Shown here piece by piece: positions 23,201 through 29,771 of a stretch of 38,632 nucleotides of DNA. A program made the position numbers and the translations under genes. The number at the start of each line of letters is the position of its first letter. The stretch's first letter is position 1. This DNA comes from a virus. Location of the stretch: IMG/VR virus record IMGVR_UViG_3300005590_000025, positions 1-38,632 of that record; one strand, given 5' to 3'. A model generated the notes under the pieces. The model ran no database searches and was not told the origin of the DNA. It saw nothing but the letters and a program-made list of their open reading frames with translations.

Positions 23201-23499
23201 GGTATCGCACTAAGAAGACAGATCAGAATCAGAAGGATATTGTCAGGGATCTTCGCAAGATACCGGGAATTACGGTTGATATAGATCACAACGATATATT
23301 GGTAGGTTATAAGGGCAAAAACTACTGGTTTGAGATAAAGAATCCAGCAGAAATAACCAAGTCTGGCAAAACACGAAGGAACAAGTCAGGCGGAACGCAG
23401 GAAAGACAGGAAAAACTAGCGGCAACATGGAAAGGTCATTACAAAATTGTATGGAGTATTGAACAAATATTAGAACAATTTTTAAAGGGGGAGATATGA
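23197..23499 (+). CDS. VRR-NUC / PD-(D/E)XK nuclease-like protein
   Basis: A 100-residue protein: QNQKDIVRDLRKIPGITVDI, then D33-ILVGYKGKNYWFE46-I-K48, followed by a Lys/Arg-rich loop and ERQEKLAATWKGHYKIVWSI. The D...E-x-K arrangement and the closing W-x-G...VV-S strand are those of small VRR-NUC or Holliday-resolvase-like phage nucleases. A role in branch resolution or recombination is inferred. GTG start overlapping the DUF1364 stop. Confidence 0.7.
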   Translation: MRYRTKKTDQNQKDIVRDLRKIPGITVDIDHNDILVGYKGKNYWFEIKNPAEITKSGKTRRNKSGGTQERQEKLAATWKGHYKIVWSIEQILEQFLKGEI

Positions 23500-23699
23500 G
23501 TAATTGCTATAAAGTAGAAGTGGAGACAACAAACGCTTATCCGGCAGATACTACATGGCATGTAGAGGGACATTATCTTGATTGCAAGAAGGGTGTTTTA
23601 TATATACTTGCATCAAAAATGTCTGAAGTAGAAAAGGTTGTCGTGCCGGAAAGGATTAAAAGCATAGAGCTTGTCGGTGTTGGCTATGTGTGGATATAA
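23496..23699 (+). CDS. Hypothetical early protein
   Basis: A 67-residue beta-rich protein, MSNCYKVEVETTNAYPADTT..., with strong GGGGGAGAT upstream (the same block precedes the next gene). No family recognised. Confidence 0.5.
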   Translation: MSNCYKVEVETTNAYPADTTWHVEGHYLDCKKGVLYILASKMSEVEKVVVPERIKSIELVGVGYVWI

Positions 23700-23711
23700 A
23701 CAGGGGGAGAT

Positions 23712-24071
23712 ATGACAGACATTAGAACACTATCATCTGAAGAACTATCACACCATTTCTATACAGCCTATATGCGAAGGGCTAAGGCAGAAAAACAGGC
23801 TTTTCTACTCGATGAGAATAGGAAAAGGTTGTTAGATGTACTCACCTTGCAGATAATGAGTGATGATTCAGGCATAAGCCATGCAAAGGCGAGTTCAAGG
23901 GCAAGGGCAAGCGATGAGTTCAAAACCCACTTAGACGGTCAGGGTGAGGCAATACAGGAGAAGTTTGAAGCTATGGGCGCATATCATGAAGTTGATTTCG
24001 AGATTAAGCGACGGTTAAACGCAAGTTTTGCCAAGAACAGAGAATGGTCGGCAGGTAAATTGCAGACATAA
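23712..24071 (+). CDS. Hypothetical helical protein
   Basis: A 119-residue protein, MTDIRTLSSEELSHHFYTAY..., helical, with an Arg/Ala/Ser-rich centre (GISHAKASSRARASDEFK) typical of small phage proteins thought to bind nucleic acid. No known domain. The next gene begins at its stop (TAATG). Confidence 0.5.
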   Translation: MTDIRTLSSEELSHHFYTAYMRRAKAEKQAFLLDENRKRLLDVLTLQIMSDDSGISHAKASSRARASDEFKTHLDGQGEAIQEKFEAMGAYHEVDFEIKRRLNASFAKNREWSAGKLQT

Positions 24072-24259
24072 TGCTAACAAGAACTGAACAGGACGCTCAA
24101 ACCATGCTAACACGGTCTAAATGTGACCGATGTATACGTGGTGTAAAGAACTGGCGCGGCTTTTCAGTGTGTAAGTTATCTAAGCATCCATCGACATGCG
24201 GCAAGTATCAACTAAAACAGGATATTCTAATATTGCAAGCTAACGGGGCTTTTAAATGA
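24071..24259 (+). CDS. Small zinc-type cysteine protein
   Basis: A 62-residue protein with CDRCIRGVKNWRGFSVC and STCGKYQ, another instance of the CxxC...C...C plan in this genome. It overlaps the next gene by ATGA. Function unknown. Confidence 0.5.
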   Translation: MLTRTEQDAQTMLTRSKCDRCIRGVKNWRGFSVCKLSKHPSTCGKYQLKQDILILQANGAFK

Positions 24260-24438
24260 ATATAAAAGAAATACACGAATTAGAGGCAAAGCATAGAAAG
24301 TTAGAGATTGAGTACAAAATGAGCGAGGCAAGGTATAAAAATCGTGAACAGGCTATTAATGCAGGAATAAACATCATTGCTTTACAGATGCGGTATCAAA
24401 CATTAGCGATGTTATATAGGGGATTAAATGATCAATAA
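24256..24438 (+). CDS. Small coiled-coil protein
   Basis: A 60-residue protein, MNIKEIHELEAKHRKLEIEY..., nearly all helix with heptad-like hydrophobics. No known family. Confidence 0.45.
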   Translation: MNIKEIHELEAKHRKLEIEYKMSEARYKNREQAINAGINIIALQMRYQTLAMLYRGLNDQ

Positions 24439-24480
24439 CTCAAAACAACCAATAATATCTAATAAATTGAGGTATAAGTC

Positions 24481-25029
24481 ATCGAGATATTAACCATACT
24501 CGAACCTGGCTCAATTGATACCGAGCCTACCAGCAGAGCAACCGATAATTCAGGTTTAACAGCAGCCCTTGTAAGCGCGGCTATGTCAGGGGCTAACCCT
24601 ATCGGACTAACAGTCCTGAAACGTCGTGTCACTGGCTCTGTAGACGCTGACACGGGCATAAAAAAGCTTAGGTCTATCGTAATAGATGAAGCAAAAAGAA
24701 AACATTGGCAATTTCAGCGAATTAAGACGATTAAATTATTATCTGATTTATGCCTAACAGAGTATGCAAATCAGGCTAAGTGTAAGATTTGTGAAGGGAC
24801 GCAATTTGTTGACGGTCAGGAATGTCCGAAGTGTAGAGGGAAAGGGTATTCAGAGCATAAAATGACATCAAGGGCGGTATTTTTAGAGGTATCAAGAACA
24901 ACATACTATAAAACGTGGGAGAAAAGACGCGCTCATATCGAGCTATTATTCAATGAATTGCTGCCAGATTATGAGTATTATGCTCAAAGACACATATACA
25001 AACTATTGAAAAATAACACTATAGAATAG
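24481..25029 (+). CDS. Q-like late antiterminator, start codon non-canonical
   Basis: A zinc-finger protein of about 182 residues. The middle has CKICEGTQFVDGQECPKCRGKGY, a DnaJ-like CxxC...CxxCxGxG knuckle found in phage antitermination Q proteins. The C-terminal half is a basic helical region (SRAVFLEVSRTTYYKTWEKR). The first ATG in frame is 24583 (148 residues), but the reading stays protein-like upstream (EILTILEPGSIDTEPTSRAT) to a stop at 24475. GAGGT at 24469-24473 points at ATC 24481 as the start; no ATG, GTG or TTG is present there. It is the last gene of the rightward block, as Q is in lambdoid phages. Confidence 0.6.
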   Translation: MEILTILEPGSIDTEPTSRATDNSGLTAALVSAAMSGANPIGLTVLKRRVTGSVDADTGIKKLRSIVIDEAKRKHWQFQRIKTIKLLSDLCLTEYANQAKCKICEGTQFVDGQECPKCRGKGYSEHKMTSRAVFLEVSRTTYYKTWEKRRAHIELLFNELLPDYEYYAQRHIYKLLKNNTIE

Positions 25030-25037
25030 TTGCAGGG

Positions 25038-25062
25038 TTACACTTTTAGGCGTAAAGTGTAA
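25038..25062. promoter_or_regulatory. Inverted repeat after the Q-like gene
   Basis: TTACACTTT and AAAGTGTAA form perfect 9-base arms around a 7-base loop, eight bases after the Q-like stop. Only a weak A/T run follows, so it could be a terminator, an mRNA-stabilising hairpin or a protein-binding site. Confidence 0.5.
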
Positions 25063-25184
25063 AAATCACAATTGAATGAATATCCCCGCTTTAAGGGTTG
25101 TTTAAGCTTCACGTTCTGTATACAAGTTTAAAGCTATACAGTGAATAAACGCGATAAACCCTATTATTTCTATCTCCCAAGTAG

Positions 25185-25228
25185 ACCCTAGTCCCCTGAC
25201 TTTAGCCCGCCAGGGGACGCTATAGGGT
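25185..25228. terminator. Large hairpin between convergent early blocks
   Basis: GTCCCCTG (25191-25198) pairs with CAGGGGAC (25211-25218). Outside it ACCCTA (25185-25190) pairs with TAGGGT (25223-25228) across a 4-base bulge, making 14 base pairs. It lies between the rightward Q-like gene and the end of the leftward block at 25232. There is no long T-run on either side, so bidirectional termination is inferred from position and stem strength. The rest of 25030-25231 holds no gene that I can see. Confidence 0.55.
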
Positions 25229-25231
25229 TAT

Positions 25232-25429
25232 TTAGTCAGAGTCTTGTAGCATTTGAGTATTCCAGTCTTTTCTGTAGTAGCGGATATCATCTGTTAATGC
25301 TTTTATTACTTCTTCCTTGCCCGCGAGTTCTAATAGCAGTATATGGATTAAGTCTTCAGCATCAGAAAATGTATTAGCGGACAATGGATCACGCCATTCT
25401 GCAAGTAATCGTTCTAGTGTTTCGCTCAT
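25232..25429 (-). CDS. Hypothetical early protein
   Basis: A 65-residue acidic, helical protein, MSETLERLLAEWRDPLSANT.... It overlaps the upstream gene by ATGA and is the last gene of the second leftward block. No family recognised. Confidence 0.5.
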   Translation of the reverse strand: MSETLERLLAEWRDPLSANTFSDAEDLIHILLLELAGKEEVIKALTDDIRYYRKDWNTQMLQDSD

Positions 25430-25608
25430 GTGTTGTTAATCCTTTTTTCAAGTTCTTGATATTCTTCATTGCTCAGTGAGCCGTATTCATTGGATTTTAA
25501 TCCACCGTATTCATTGAGAGCATAGAAAATATCTTTAGTAGAAAGGTTTAGTTTTTCTGATAGATTAATTATCAGGTCGTAAATTTCATCTATTCGCCAT
25601 GAAATCAC
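25426..25608 (-). CDS. Hypothetical early protein
   Basis: A 60-residue helical protein, MISWRIDEIYDLIINLSEKL..., with a short repeat-like centre (GGLKSNEYGSLSNEEYQ). Coupled to both neighbours by ATGA. No family recognised. Confidence 0.5.
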   Translation of the reverse strand: MISWRIDEIYDLIINLSEKLNLSTKDIFYALNEYGGLKSNEYGSLSNEEYQELEKRINNT

Positions 25609-25865
25609 TGTGCTGCCCTTTCGATTGAGATTATTGTGGACAATGGCGTGTACAGATCATCATGCCGTATCGTGAAATAACGGAAATTATCTTTAGTTAT
25701 CTGAAAACAGCCATCTTTGTAGTGTGAAAGCGAATATCCTTTCTTTTTAAAAGATGGAGCAATATTAGAATATAGGAATTCTAAAGCAGACTTGCGGCTT
25801 TTCAGGCCAGTATCAAGTTTTATCTGATCGAGTAGTTTATTTTGCTGTTTGATTGTAGACCGCAT
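25605..25865 (-). CDS. Hypothetical early protein
   Basis: An 86-residue basic protein, MRSTIKQQNKLLDQIKLDTG.... The first half is helical with LKSRKSALEFLYSN. The second half is strand-rich (DGCFQITKDNFRYFTIRHDD). It might be a small nucleic-acid-binding protein; no family recognised. It follows the HTH gene closely. Confidence 0.5.
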   Translation of the reverse strand: MRSTIKQQNKLLDQIKLDTGLKSRKSALEFLYSNIAPSFKKKGYSLSHYKDGCFQITKDNFRYFTIRHDDLYTPLSTIISIERAAQ

Positions 25866-25867
25866 AA

Positions 25868-26056
25868 TTATCTCCCAAGTTTAAGGGTTAAAAGTTCCAG
25901 CATATTACCCGGCATTGGTCTATATGCTTTAGAGGTTAAAGGCAGAGTCCAGCTTTTAACTGTCCAGTGAGACACACTGAGTAGTTCGGCTATATCTGCC
26001 TGTTTTAGATCATTGTCGATCATGATCTGTTTGAGTTGTTGTCTATTGGTTTTCAT
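25868..26056 (-). CDS. HTH (XRE-like) DNA-binding protein
   Basis: A 62-residue protein with a helix-turn-helix, LKQADIAELLSVSHWTVKSW (residues ~18-37), preceded by a basic helix (NRQQLKQIMIDND). The Q-x-x-[IL]-A-x-x-L-x-V-S-x-x-T-[IV]-x-x-W core is that of XRE/Cro-type or small phage regulators. It may control one of the palindromic sites at 29212-29261 or 16942-16957. It is too short to be a CI-type repressor with a cleavage domain. Confidence 0.7.
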   Translation of the reverse strand: MKTNRQQLKQIMIDNDLKQADIAELLSVSHWTVKSWTLPLTSKAYRPMPGNMLELLTLKLGR

Positions 26057-26259
26057 TTGCTTTTCCAGTGAATGCAGCTAAATTCCGGCCCTGTCATGAA
26101 GTGTATATCTAGGCCAGAATCGTCTAGCGTTTCAAACTCTACACGCATGGATTTGCTTTTATCACTCTGTATGCAGCGAATAAAATCGCAATCATTAGGG
26201 TTATTTTTGCCGTTATCAAATATAACTGACCAATATTTGCACGTTTTACAGGTTTTCAT
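26053..26259 (-). CDS. Small zinc-type cysteine protein
   Basis: A 68-residue protein, MKTCKTCKYWSVIFDNGKNN..., with CKTCKYW, DCDFIRC and a final FSCIHW. This is the same four-Cys plan as the proteins at 17406 and 24071. AGAGGGTTTAACT before its ATG resembles the repeated start module of the rightward block. Function unknown. Confidence 0.55.
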   Translation of the reverse strand: MKTCKTCKYWSVIFDNGKNNPNDCDFIRCIQSDKSKSMRVEFETLDDSGLDIHFMTGPEFSCIHWKSK

Positions 26260-26297
26260 AGTTAAACCCTCTTATGCCATCCGTGGCAGTTGATAGA

Positions 26298-26696
26298 TTA
26301 ATCGTCTTTGTATTCAGTGCCATGATTAACACGATTTAAGGCATATTCCTTAATTTCGTCTATTTCATGGCCTTTTTGCTCAGAGCCGTGATTGAATTCG
26401 CGTCCTGTTATTTCGAGTGTTTCAGAGTCAACGATGTAGACTCCGTTGTCGTAGTTATCACAATCCAAGTTCTTGCAATAATCCATGCCAAAGGATAGAT
26501 TGCCACCAAAGAATTGACCGATAACTTGTACTAGACGTGCTCTAGCGTACATAGAATCAGCACCCCTTGATTTCATTACACTTTGCGTAGCTGCCAGTAG
26601 ACCATCAATAGAGTCTCTGCCGCCGTTCCAGTGTAAATAAAGGCCGATTGCATCAGGTTCGTATTTGTCGAATGCTATTACTGCTCGATTTCCCAT
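26298..26696 (-). CDS. Hypothetical conserved phage protein
   Basis: A 132-residue protein from the ATG at 26696 (MGNRAVIAFDKYEPDAIGLY...). An earlier in-frame ATG at 26714 is possible. The motif AVIAF...IGLYLHWNGGRDSID and a conserved aromatic core are seen in proteins of many phages and plasmids, with no known function. The C-terminal third is acidic. Confidence 0.6.
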   Translation of the reverse strand: MGNRAVIAFDKYEPDAIGLYLHWNGGRDSIDGLLAATQSVMKSRGADSMYARARLVQVIGQFFGGNLSFGMDYCKNLDCDNYDNGVYIVDSETLEITGREFNHGSEQKGHEIDEIKEYALNRVNHGTEYKDD

Positions 26697-26698
26697 GA

Positions 26699-26866
26699 TT
26701 AGCTGTCCCTCCATGCTTTACATGCTCGACTAGAGATGTAGTAATAGGCGGAGCGGTCAGAAATGCGGTATTCAGTAAGCATTTCACGTGCCTCTTTGAA
26801 TGTATTGAACTGATCAACTGTTTCAAGAGTGTGGAATTGCGAGTCTTTGCGTTGTATGTATTTCAT
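26699..26866 (-). CDS. Small hypothetical protein
   Basis: A 55-residue protein, MKYIQRKDSQFHTLETVDQF..., with GGGGGAT before the ATG. FKEAREMLTEYRIS and YYISSRACKAW look like the short phage/bacterial proteins that end in RAxxxW. A longer frame to 27046 is antisense-like and lacks a start site. Confidence 0.5.
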   Translation of the reverse strand: MKYIQRKDSQFHTLETVDQFNTFKEAREMLTEYRISDRSAYYYISSRACKAWRDS

Positions 26867-26937
26867 GTATCTATCCCCCAGGATAATAGAGCTTAATTGC
26901 TCAAGCTTGCCCCTGATGCAGAGACAAGGTTGAATGA

Positions 26938-27147
26938 TTAAGTAGACCTGCAAACAAAGACAGAGAATCCGAAAAGGTTTACATAACGGTTCCAGTCTGA
27001 AAATCCATCCATTTTTAATGGGATATAGCCCGGTATTTCTTCCCATATGATCAGGTCATGATCAGACCAATTAGCGCCACTCAATACGCGCACACTTGCA
27101 TGATTATTGATTTCAGGCTTATTGACGTTTTGTACTTTGATTTTCAT
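26938..27147 (-). CDS. Small hypothetical protein
   Basis: A 69-residue protein, MKIKVQNVNKPEINNHASVR..., beta-rich. It uses one copy of the repeated start module (TCTTATCGGGAGAATAGAAA). No family recognised. Confidence 0.5.
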   Translation of the reverse strand: MKIKVQNVNKPEINNHASVRVLSGANWSDHDLIIWEEIPGYIPLKMDGFSDWNRYVNLFGFSVFVCRST

Positions 27148-27150
27148 GGT

Positions 27151-27177
27151 TTCTATTCTCCCGATAAGAATGTATTA
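27151..27177 (-). repeat. Repeated leader module (GGGAGAATAG type, two copies)
   Basis: A 27-base block, read on the - strand as TAATACATTCTTATCGGGAG plus AATAGAA, lies just before the ATG at 27147. It is repeated with one mismatch at 27398-27424 before the gene at 27396. It supplies the Shine-Dalgarno of both genes. Confidence 0.85.
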
Positions 27178-27396
27178 GTAAGAATTGCCGTTATAAACAG
27201 CTTCGTCAAAGGCGTTTGAATCCATATCACGCTGATGTTGTTCACTGCAGTCTTGACAAGCTACACGTTTTTCATAGGGATAATAAAGGACGTTATCACC
27301 CTTTTTGATTGGCGCGCCGCACTTGCACTTAGACGCGAATTTAGCTGCAATCCAGCGCGGAGCCGTGTTTTTATATCTGTATGATCTATATGACAT
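27175..27396 (-). CDS. Small zinc-finger-like protein
   Basis: A 73-residue basic protein with KCKCGAPIKKGDNVLYYPYE followed by VACQDCSEQH, a CxC...CxxC pair arrangement of a treble-clef or zinc-ribbon type that is common in phage genomes. Function unknown. Confidence 0.6.
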   Translation of the reverse strand: MSYRSYRYKNTAPRWIAAKFASKCKCGAPIKKGDNVLYYPYEKRVACQDCSEQHQRDMDSNAFDEAVYNGNSY

Positions 27397-27421
27397 TTTC
27401 TACTCTCCCGATAAGAATGTA

Positions 27422-27658
27422 TTAATTAACTTCAATAATGCGTGACATGTCGAAATCGTCGGCTATTTCGTTATACATGACACACGTAGACGAATATATA
27501 GAACAACCATAGCTTGCTGCCTGTTCTTCAGCGAAACAGTCTGCTGTTTCATTATCAGGCGCGAGAATATAGGTTGTATCCATACCATAGCCGTTTTCAA
27601 CTTCAACACCAAAAGGCGCATCTTTAGCTATTACGATTTTATAGTAGTACATAGGCAT
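27422..27658 (-). CDS. Small hypothetical protein
   Basis: A 78-residue acidic protein, MPMYYYKIVIAKDAPFGVEV..., alpha/beta, with two Cys near CFAEEQAASYGC. A start at 27652 (MYYYK) is also possible. No family recognised. Confidence 0.5.
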   Translation of the reverse strand: MPMYYYKIVIAKDAPFGVEVENGYGMDTTYILAPDNETADCFAEEQAASYGCSIYSSTCVMYNEIADDFDMSRIIEVN

Positions 27659-27674
27659 AATATTTCTCCAATAG

Positions 27675-27800
27675 TTAATAAAACAGCATCATCAAGCCAA
27701 TGATAATTAACAAGGCTATATGAGCTGCAATTAGGTATTTATTCACAGCTTTACTCCTTAGTTGTGGGTAGCGTGTCGAGTCAATGTGAAATGTGGTCAT
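27675..27800 (-). CDS. 41-residue membrane protein, copy A
   Basis: Reads MTTFHIDSTRYPQLRSKAVN and then a transmembrane segment (YLIAAHIALLIIIGLMMLFY). A near-identical product is encoded at 28612-28737 (copy B), with the same length, the same ends and 33 of 41 positions identical by eye. An internal GTG could give a 23-residue form starting at VNKYL. Conservation of both frames argues that it is a real gene. Function unknown; a membrane effector or toxin-like peptide is possible. Confidence 0.5.
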   Translation of the reverse strand: MTTFHIDSTRYPQLRSKAVNKYLIAAHIALLIIIGLMMLFY

Positions 27801-27809
27801 GGCTATGCC

Positions 27810-28010
27810 CTAATCCATAGATTTAATGACGTTATTGACAGCATCACTTATCTGATCCATAGCGCGCTGAATAGTAGCTATTTGTTCTTCAGTAGCAATG
27901 CTGCCGTCGTCATAAGCAGTCTTATTAAGGATAGAGAATGATTCATCTAGATGGCCTTCGGCACATCTAAGGTCGTCATTATAAGTAGCTTTTAAATATT
28001 CTGTTTGCAT
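27810..28010 (-). CDS. Small helical protein
   Basis: A 66-residue acidic helical protein, MQTEYLKATYNDDLRCAEGH..., preceded by the ACTTTGGGAGTATAGAACA module. No family recognised. Confidence 0.5.
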   Translation of the reverse strand: MQTEYLKATYNDDLRCAEGHLDESFSILNKTAYDDGSIATEEQIATIQRAMDQISDAVNNVIKSMD

Positions 28011-28034
28011 TGTTCTATACTCCCAAAGTGTTAA
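28008..28034 (-). repeat. Repeated leader module (TTTGGGAGTATAG type, three copies)
   Basis: On the - strand, TTAACACTTTGGGAGTATAG plus AACAATG ends with the start codon of the gene at 28010. Copies are at 28968-28990 (gene at 28970) and, slightly changed, at 29167-29192 (gene at 29169). GGGAG is the Shine-Dalgarno. Confidence 0.85.
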
Positions 28035-28035
28035 G

Positions 28036-28203
28036 TTATGCTTTTTTACCTTGTTGCATGGTTTTAATTTGACCCCATGTCCTATTGAAAATTAGCGTGC
28101 TGCTAGTTTTAGGCATTGTTTTATGTAATTTAGGACCGCGAATAATATTCCCGTTATGGTCCTGATAAATGCCGTTTTCAGTAGTGTTATATAAATGCTT
28201 CAT
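28036..28203 (-). CDS. Small basic protein
   Basis: A 55-residue protein, MKHLYNTTENGIYQDHNGNI..., basic and Lys-rich at the end (GQIKTMQQGKKA). The start is an ATG at 28203 with weak Shine-Dalgarno. No family recognised. Confidence 0.45.
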   Translation of the reverse strand: MKHLYNTTENGIYQDHNGNIIRGPKLHKTMPKTSSTLIFNRTWGQIKTMQQGKKA

Positions 28204-28226
28204 AGTATTGCCTCAATAAAACAGCA

Positions 28227-28427
28227 TCACTTTAGGAATTCAAAAAAACAGCGTGTAGTGCTGCCAGCTTCAAACTTTGTTTTTTTATATCCTACTATTC
28301 TAGCGATTGTGTCTAATTTTAATGCGCGGCATATATCAATAACTGCATAATAGTTTCCAGATAACGGGATATTAGCCTGGCGCGCAAGTCTGCGGCCTTG
28401 TTTGTATTGATTCATAGCTGTATTCAC
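28227..28427 (-). CDS. Small hypothetical protein, GTG start
   Basis: A 66-residue basic protein, MNTAMNQYKQGRRLARQANI..., with GGAGA seven bases before the GTG, which overlaps the upstream stop (GTGA). LSGNYYAVIDICRALKL and IARIVGYKK suggest a compact helical fold. Just after its stop is a 15-base remnant matching the 3' end of the 41-residue membrane genes. Confidence 0.5.
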   Translation of the reverse strand: MNTAMNQYKQGRRLARQANIPLSGNYYAVIDICRALKLDTIARIVGYKKTKFEAGSTTRCFFEFLK

Positions 28428-28594
28428 TTTGATTCTCCGATAATAAAATGCTGTAAATTGTTTTTAACTGCTCTTTTGTACCAGTATTCAAGCTGTGATA
28501 GCTTATAAGCAGATTCACAATTAGCTTTTTTCCACGATTCATAGTGACGCAGAATAGTTTTGTCAATGTCTGTTAAGTTATTGTATTGTTTCAT
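28424..28594 (-). CDS. Small hypothetical protein
   Basis: A 56-residue helical protein, MKQYNNLTDIDKTILRHYES..., rich in Tyr, Trp and Lys. I prefer this frame to an overlapping 64-residue frame (28372-28566) because its stop is exactly coupled (GTGA) to the next gene. No family recognised. Confidence 0.5.
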   Translation of the reverse strand: MKQYNNLTDIDKTILRHYESWKKANCESAYKLSQLEYWYKRAVKNNLQHFIIGESK

Positions 28595-28611
28595 AATAGT
28601 ATTTACTCCGG

Positions 28612-28737
28612 TTAATAAAACAGCATCATTAAGCCAATAATAATCAACAAGGCTATGTGTAATGCTATAAGGTATTTATTCACAGTTTTACCTCTGATTT
28701 GTTGGTAGTGAGTTGAGTCAATGTGAAATGTGGTCAT
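28612..28737 (-). CDS. 41-residue membrane protein, copy B
   Basis: Reads MTTFHIDSTHYQQIRGKTVN followed by a transmembrane segment (YLIALHIALLIIIGLMMLFY). It is the paralogue of 27675-27800; substitutions are concentrated in residues 10-18 and the membrane segment is almost unchanged. Its stop is followed by AATACTATT and the next start. Confidence 0.5.
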   Translation of the reverse strand: MTTFHIDSTHYQQIRGKTVNKYLIALHIALLIIIGLMMLFY

Positions 28738-28748
28738 GTTAGTCACCG

Positions 28749-28970
28749 TTAATCATTAAAAATGATGTCAAGTTTTGCGATTACAGCAGCTTCAAAAGCT
28801 TCATTAAGTGTGGCGCCATAATTCCAGTTATTAGCAAAATACAACTCGCCCTTTTCTGGCATTTCTGGGTGGAAGCCTTTTGCTGTTAATTCGACAAAGC
28901 CGCCAATCTCATTAGCTTTATATTCTTTTGCGAGTTCATCGATAAACTCTTGATAGTAGTCGTTTGCCAT
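28749..28970 (-). CDS. Small acidic protein
   Basis: A 73-residue protein, MANDYYQEFIDELAKEYKAN..., with VELTAKGFHPEMPEKGELYF and NYGATLNEAFEAAVIAK. It uses a copy of the TTTGGGAGTATAG module. No family recognised. Confidence 0.5.
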   Translation of the reverse strand: MANDYYQEFIDELAKEYKANEIGGFVELTAKGFHPEMPEKGELYFANNWNYGATLNEAFEAAVIAKLDIIFND

Positions 28971-29013
28971 TGTTCTATACTCCCAAAGTATGCACGTCCT
29001 TGTGCGTTGTTGA

Positions 29014-29169
29014 TTAGCGAAGTGGAAACAGATGGAAGCGGCCCGTGTTATAGGCGTCTTTTAACGTGTAACCGATTTTAGCCAATAGCTGCTGAAGTTC
29101 TTCAAAGGTAATTAAACCCGCAACATACTGACTTAGATAATACGAAGGTTTTTGATTCTTGCTTGCCAT
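29014..29169 (-). CDS. Small hypothetical protein, first gene of the second leftward block
   Basis: A 51-residue protein, MASKNQKPSYYLSQYVAGLI..., ending RFHLFPLR. TTTGGGAG precedes its ATG. It lies directly downstream of the palindromes at 29212-29261, so it is probably the first gene transcribed from there. Function unknown. Confidence 0.5.
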   Translation of the reverse strand: MASKNQKPSYYLSQYVAGLITFEELQQLLAKIGYTLKDAYNTGRFHLFPLR

Positions 29170-29211
29170 GTTTCTAACTCCCAAAGTGTTAATTAATATC
29201 TACAGCTACAA

Positions 29212-29226
29212 GTGTACACGGTACAC
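29212..29226. promoter_or_regulatory. Inverted repeat, operator candidate
   Basis: GTGTAC-ACG-GTACAC is a perfect six-base inverted repeat with a three-base centre. It lies between the leftward block (start 29169) and the FNR-type box. It is suited to a dimeric regulator, possibly the phage HTH protein. Confidence 0.45.
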
Positions 29227-29247
29227 AACAGAATACAAGTAAATAAC

Positions 29248-29261
29248 TTGATTTAGATCAA
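29248..29261. promoter_or_regulatory. Perfect FNR/Anr-type box
   Basis: TTGAT-TTAG-ATCAA matches the FNR consensus TTGATNNNNATCAA at all ten fixed positions. It is in the 140-base divergent region between the leftward block and the small terminase gene (ATG at 29310). Promoter positions relative to it are not clear, so activation or repression in either direction is possible. Confidence 0.5.
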
Positions 29262-29309
29262 CAAATGCCATAATGGCGCAATTAGTCAAATAAGCAGAGT
29301 ATTACTATA

Positions 29310-29771
29310 ATGAGTGATAAGAAGGTGACAAAGCTCGGCAGATTGCCAGATGGAGCACTTGACAGCTATTACATTGAAGAATACCTGGAAGCTCCGGCCA
29401 AGAAGTCAGAAGCATACCTAAAAGCCTATGATCGCTATTGTAATGACTGCAAGACCCAAGGCATCGAAGCGTACAACGTAAATAGGGACTATGCTCGACA
29501 GTACGCCAAGTCTATCCACGACAGACTAAGGGACAGGATTAATACAGAGCTATACAAGCTTGCAGACGATGACAAGGCACTAGGACGAAGGGTATTAAGA
29601 GAACTCGCCAACAAGGCAGAGTCAGAAAGCGTAAAGGCCCAATGTGCTAGTAACCTCGCTAAAGGATTGTATCCAGAACATATAGTAACCAAGTCAGAAA
29701 CAATAGAAGATATCGACAGAGAGCTTAAACAGTTAGAGCAAGATATCAATCAATCAATAGGACTACATTAG
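29310..29771 (+). CDS. terS: Terminase small subunit
   Basis: A 153-residue protein close in size to P22 gp3 (162). Its helical N-terminal part (YYIEEYLEAPAKKSEAYLKA) and following region resemble small-terminase DNA-recognition domains. It then has a helical oligomerisation section and a C-terminal coiled stretch (IEDIDRELKQLEQDINQSIG). It lies before the large terminase, portal and scaffold genes, although separated by about 1.4 kb. A pac site is often inside this gene in headful phages, but I cannot point to it. Confidence 0.65.
   Translation: MSDKKVTKLGRLPDGALDSYYIEEYLEAPAKKSEAYLKAYDRYCNDCKTQGIEAYNVNRDYARQYAKSIHDRLRDRINTELYKLADDDKALGRRVLRELANKAESESVKAQCASNLAKGLYPEHIVTKSETIEDIDRELKQLEQDINQSIGLH

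Noticed and set aside
25038-25062. Inverted repeat as a clear intrinsic terminator
   Set aside because: The stem is A/T-rich with no T-run after it; left as an undefined regulatory hairpin.
28206-28230. Possible third copy of the 41-residue membrane gene
   Set aside because: Only about 15 bases match, with no frame; recorded as a remnant.
28372-28566. 64-residue minus-strand ORF
   Set aside because: An overlapping 56-residue frame (28424-28594) is coupled exactly to its neighbour by GTGA, so this one is probably a shadow.
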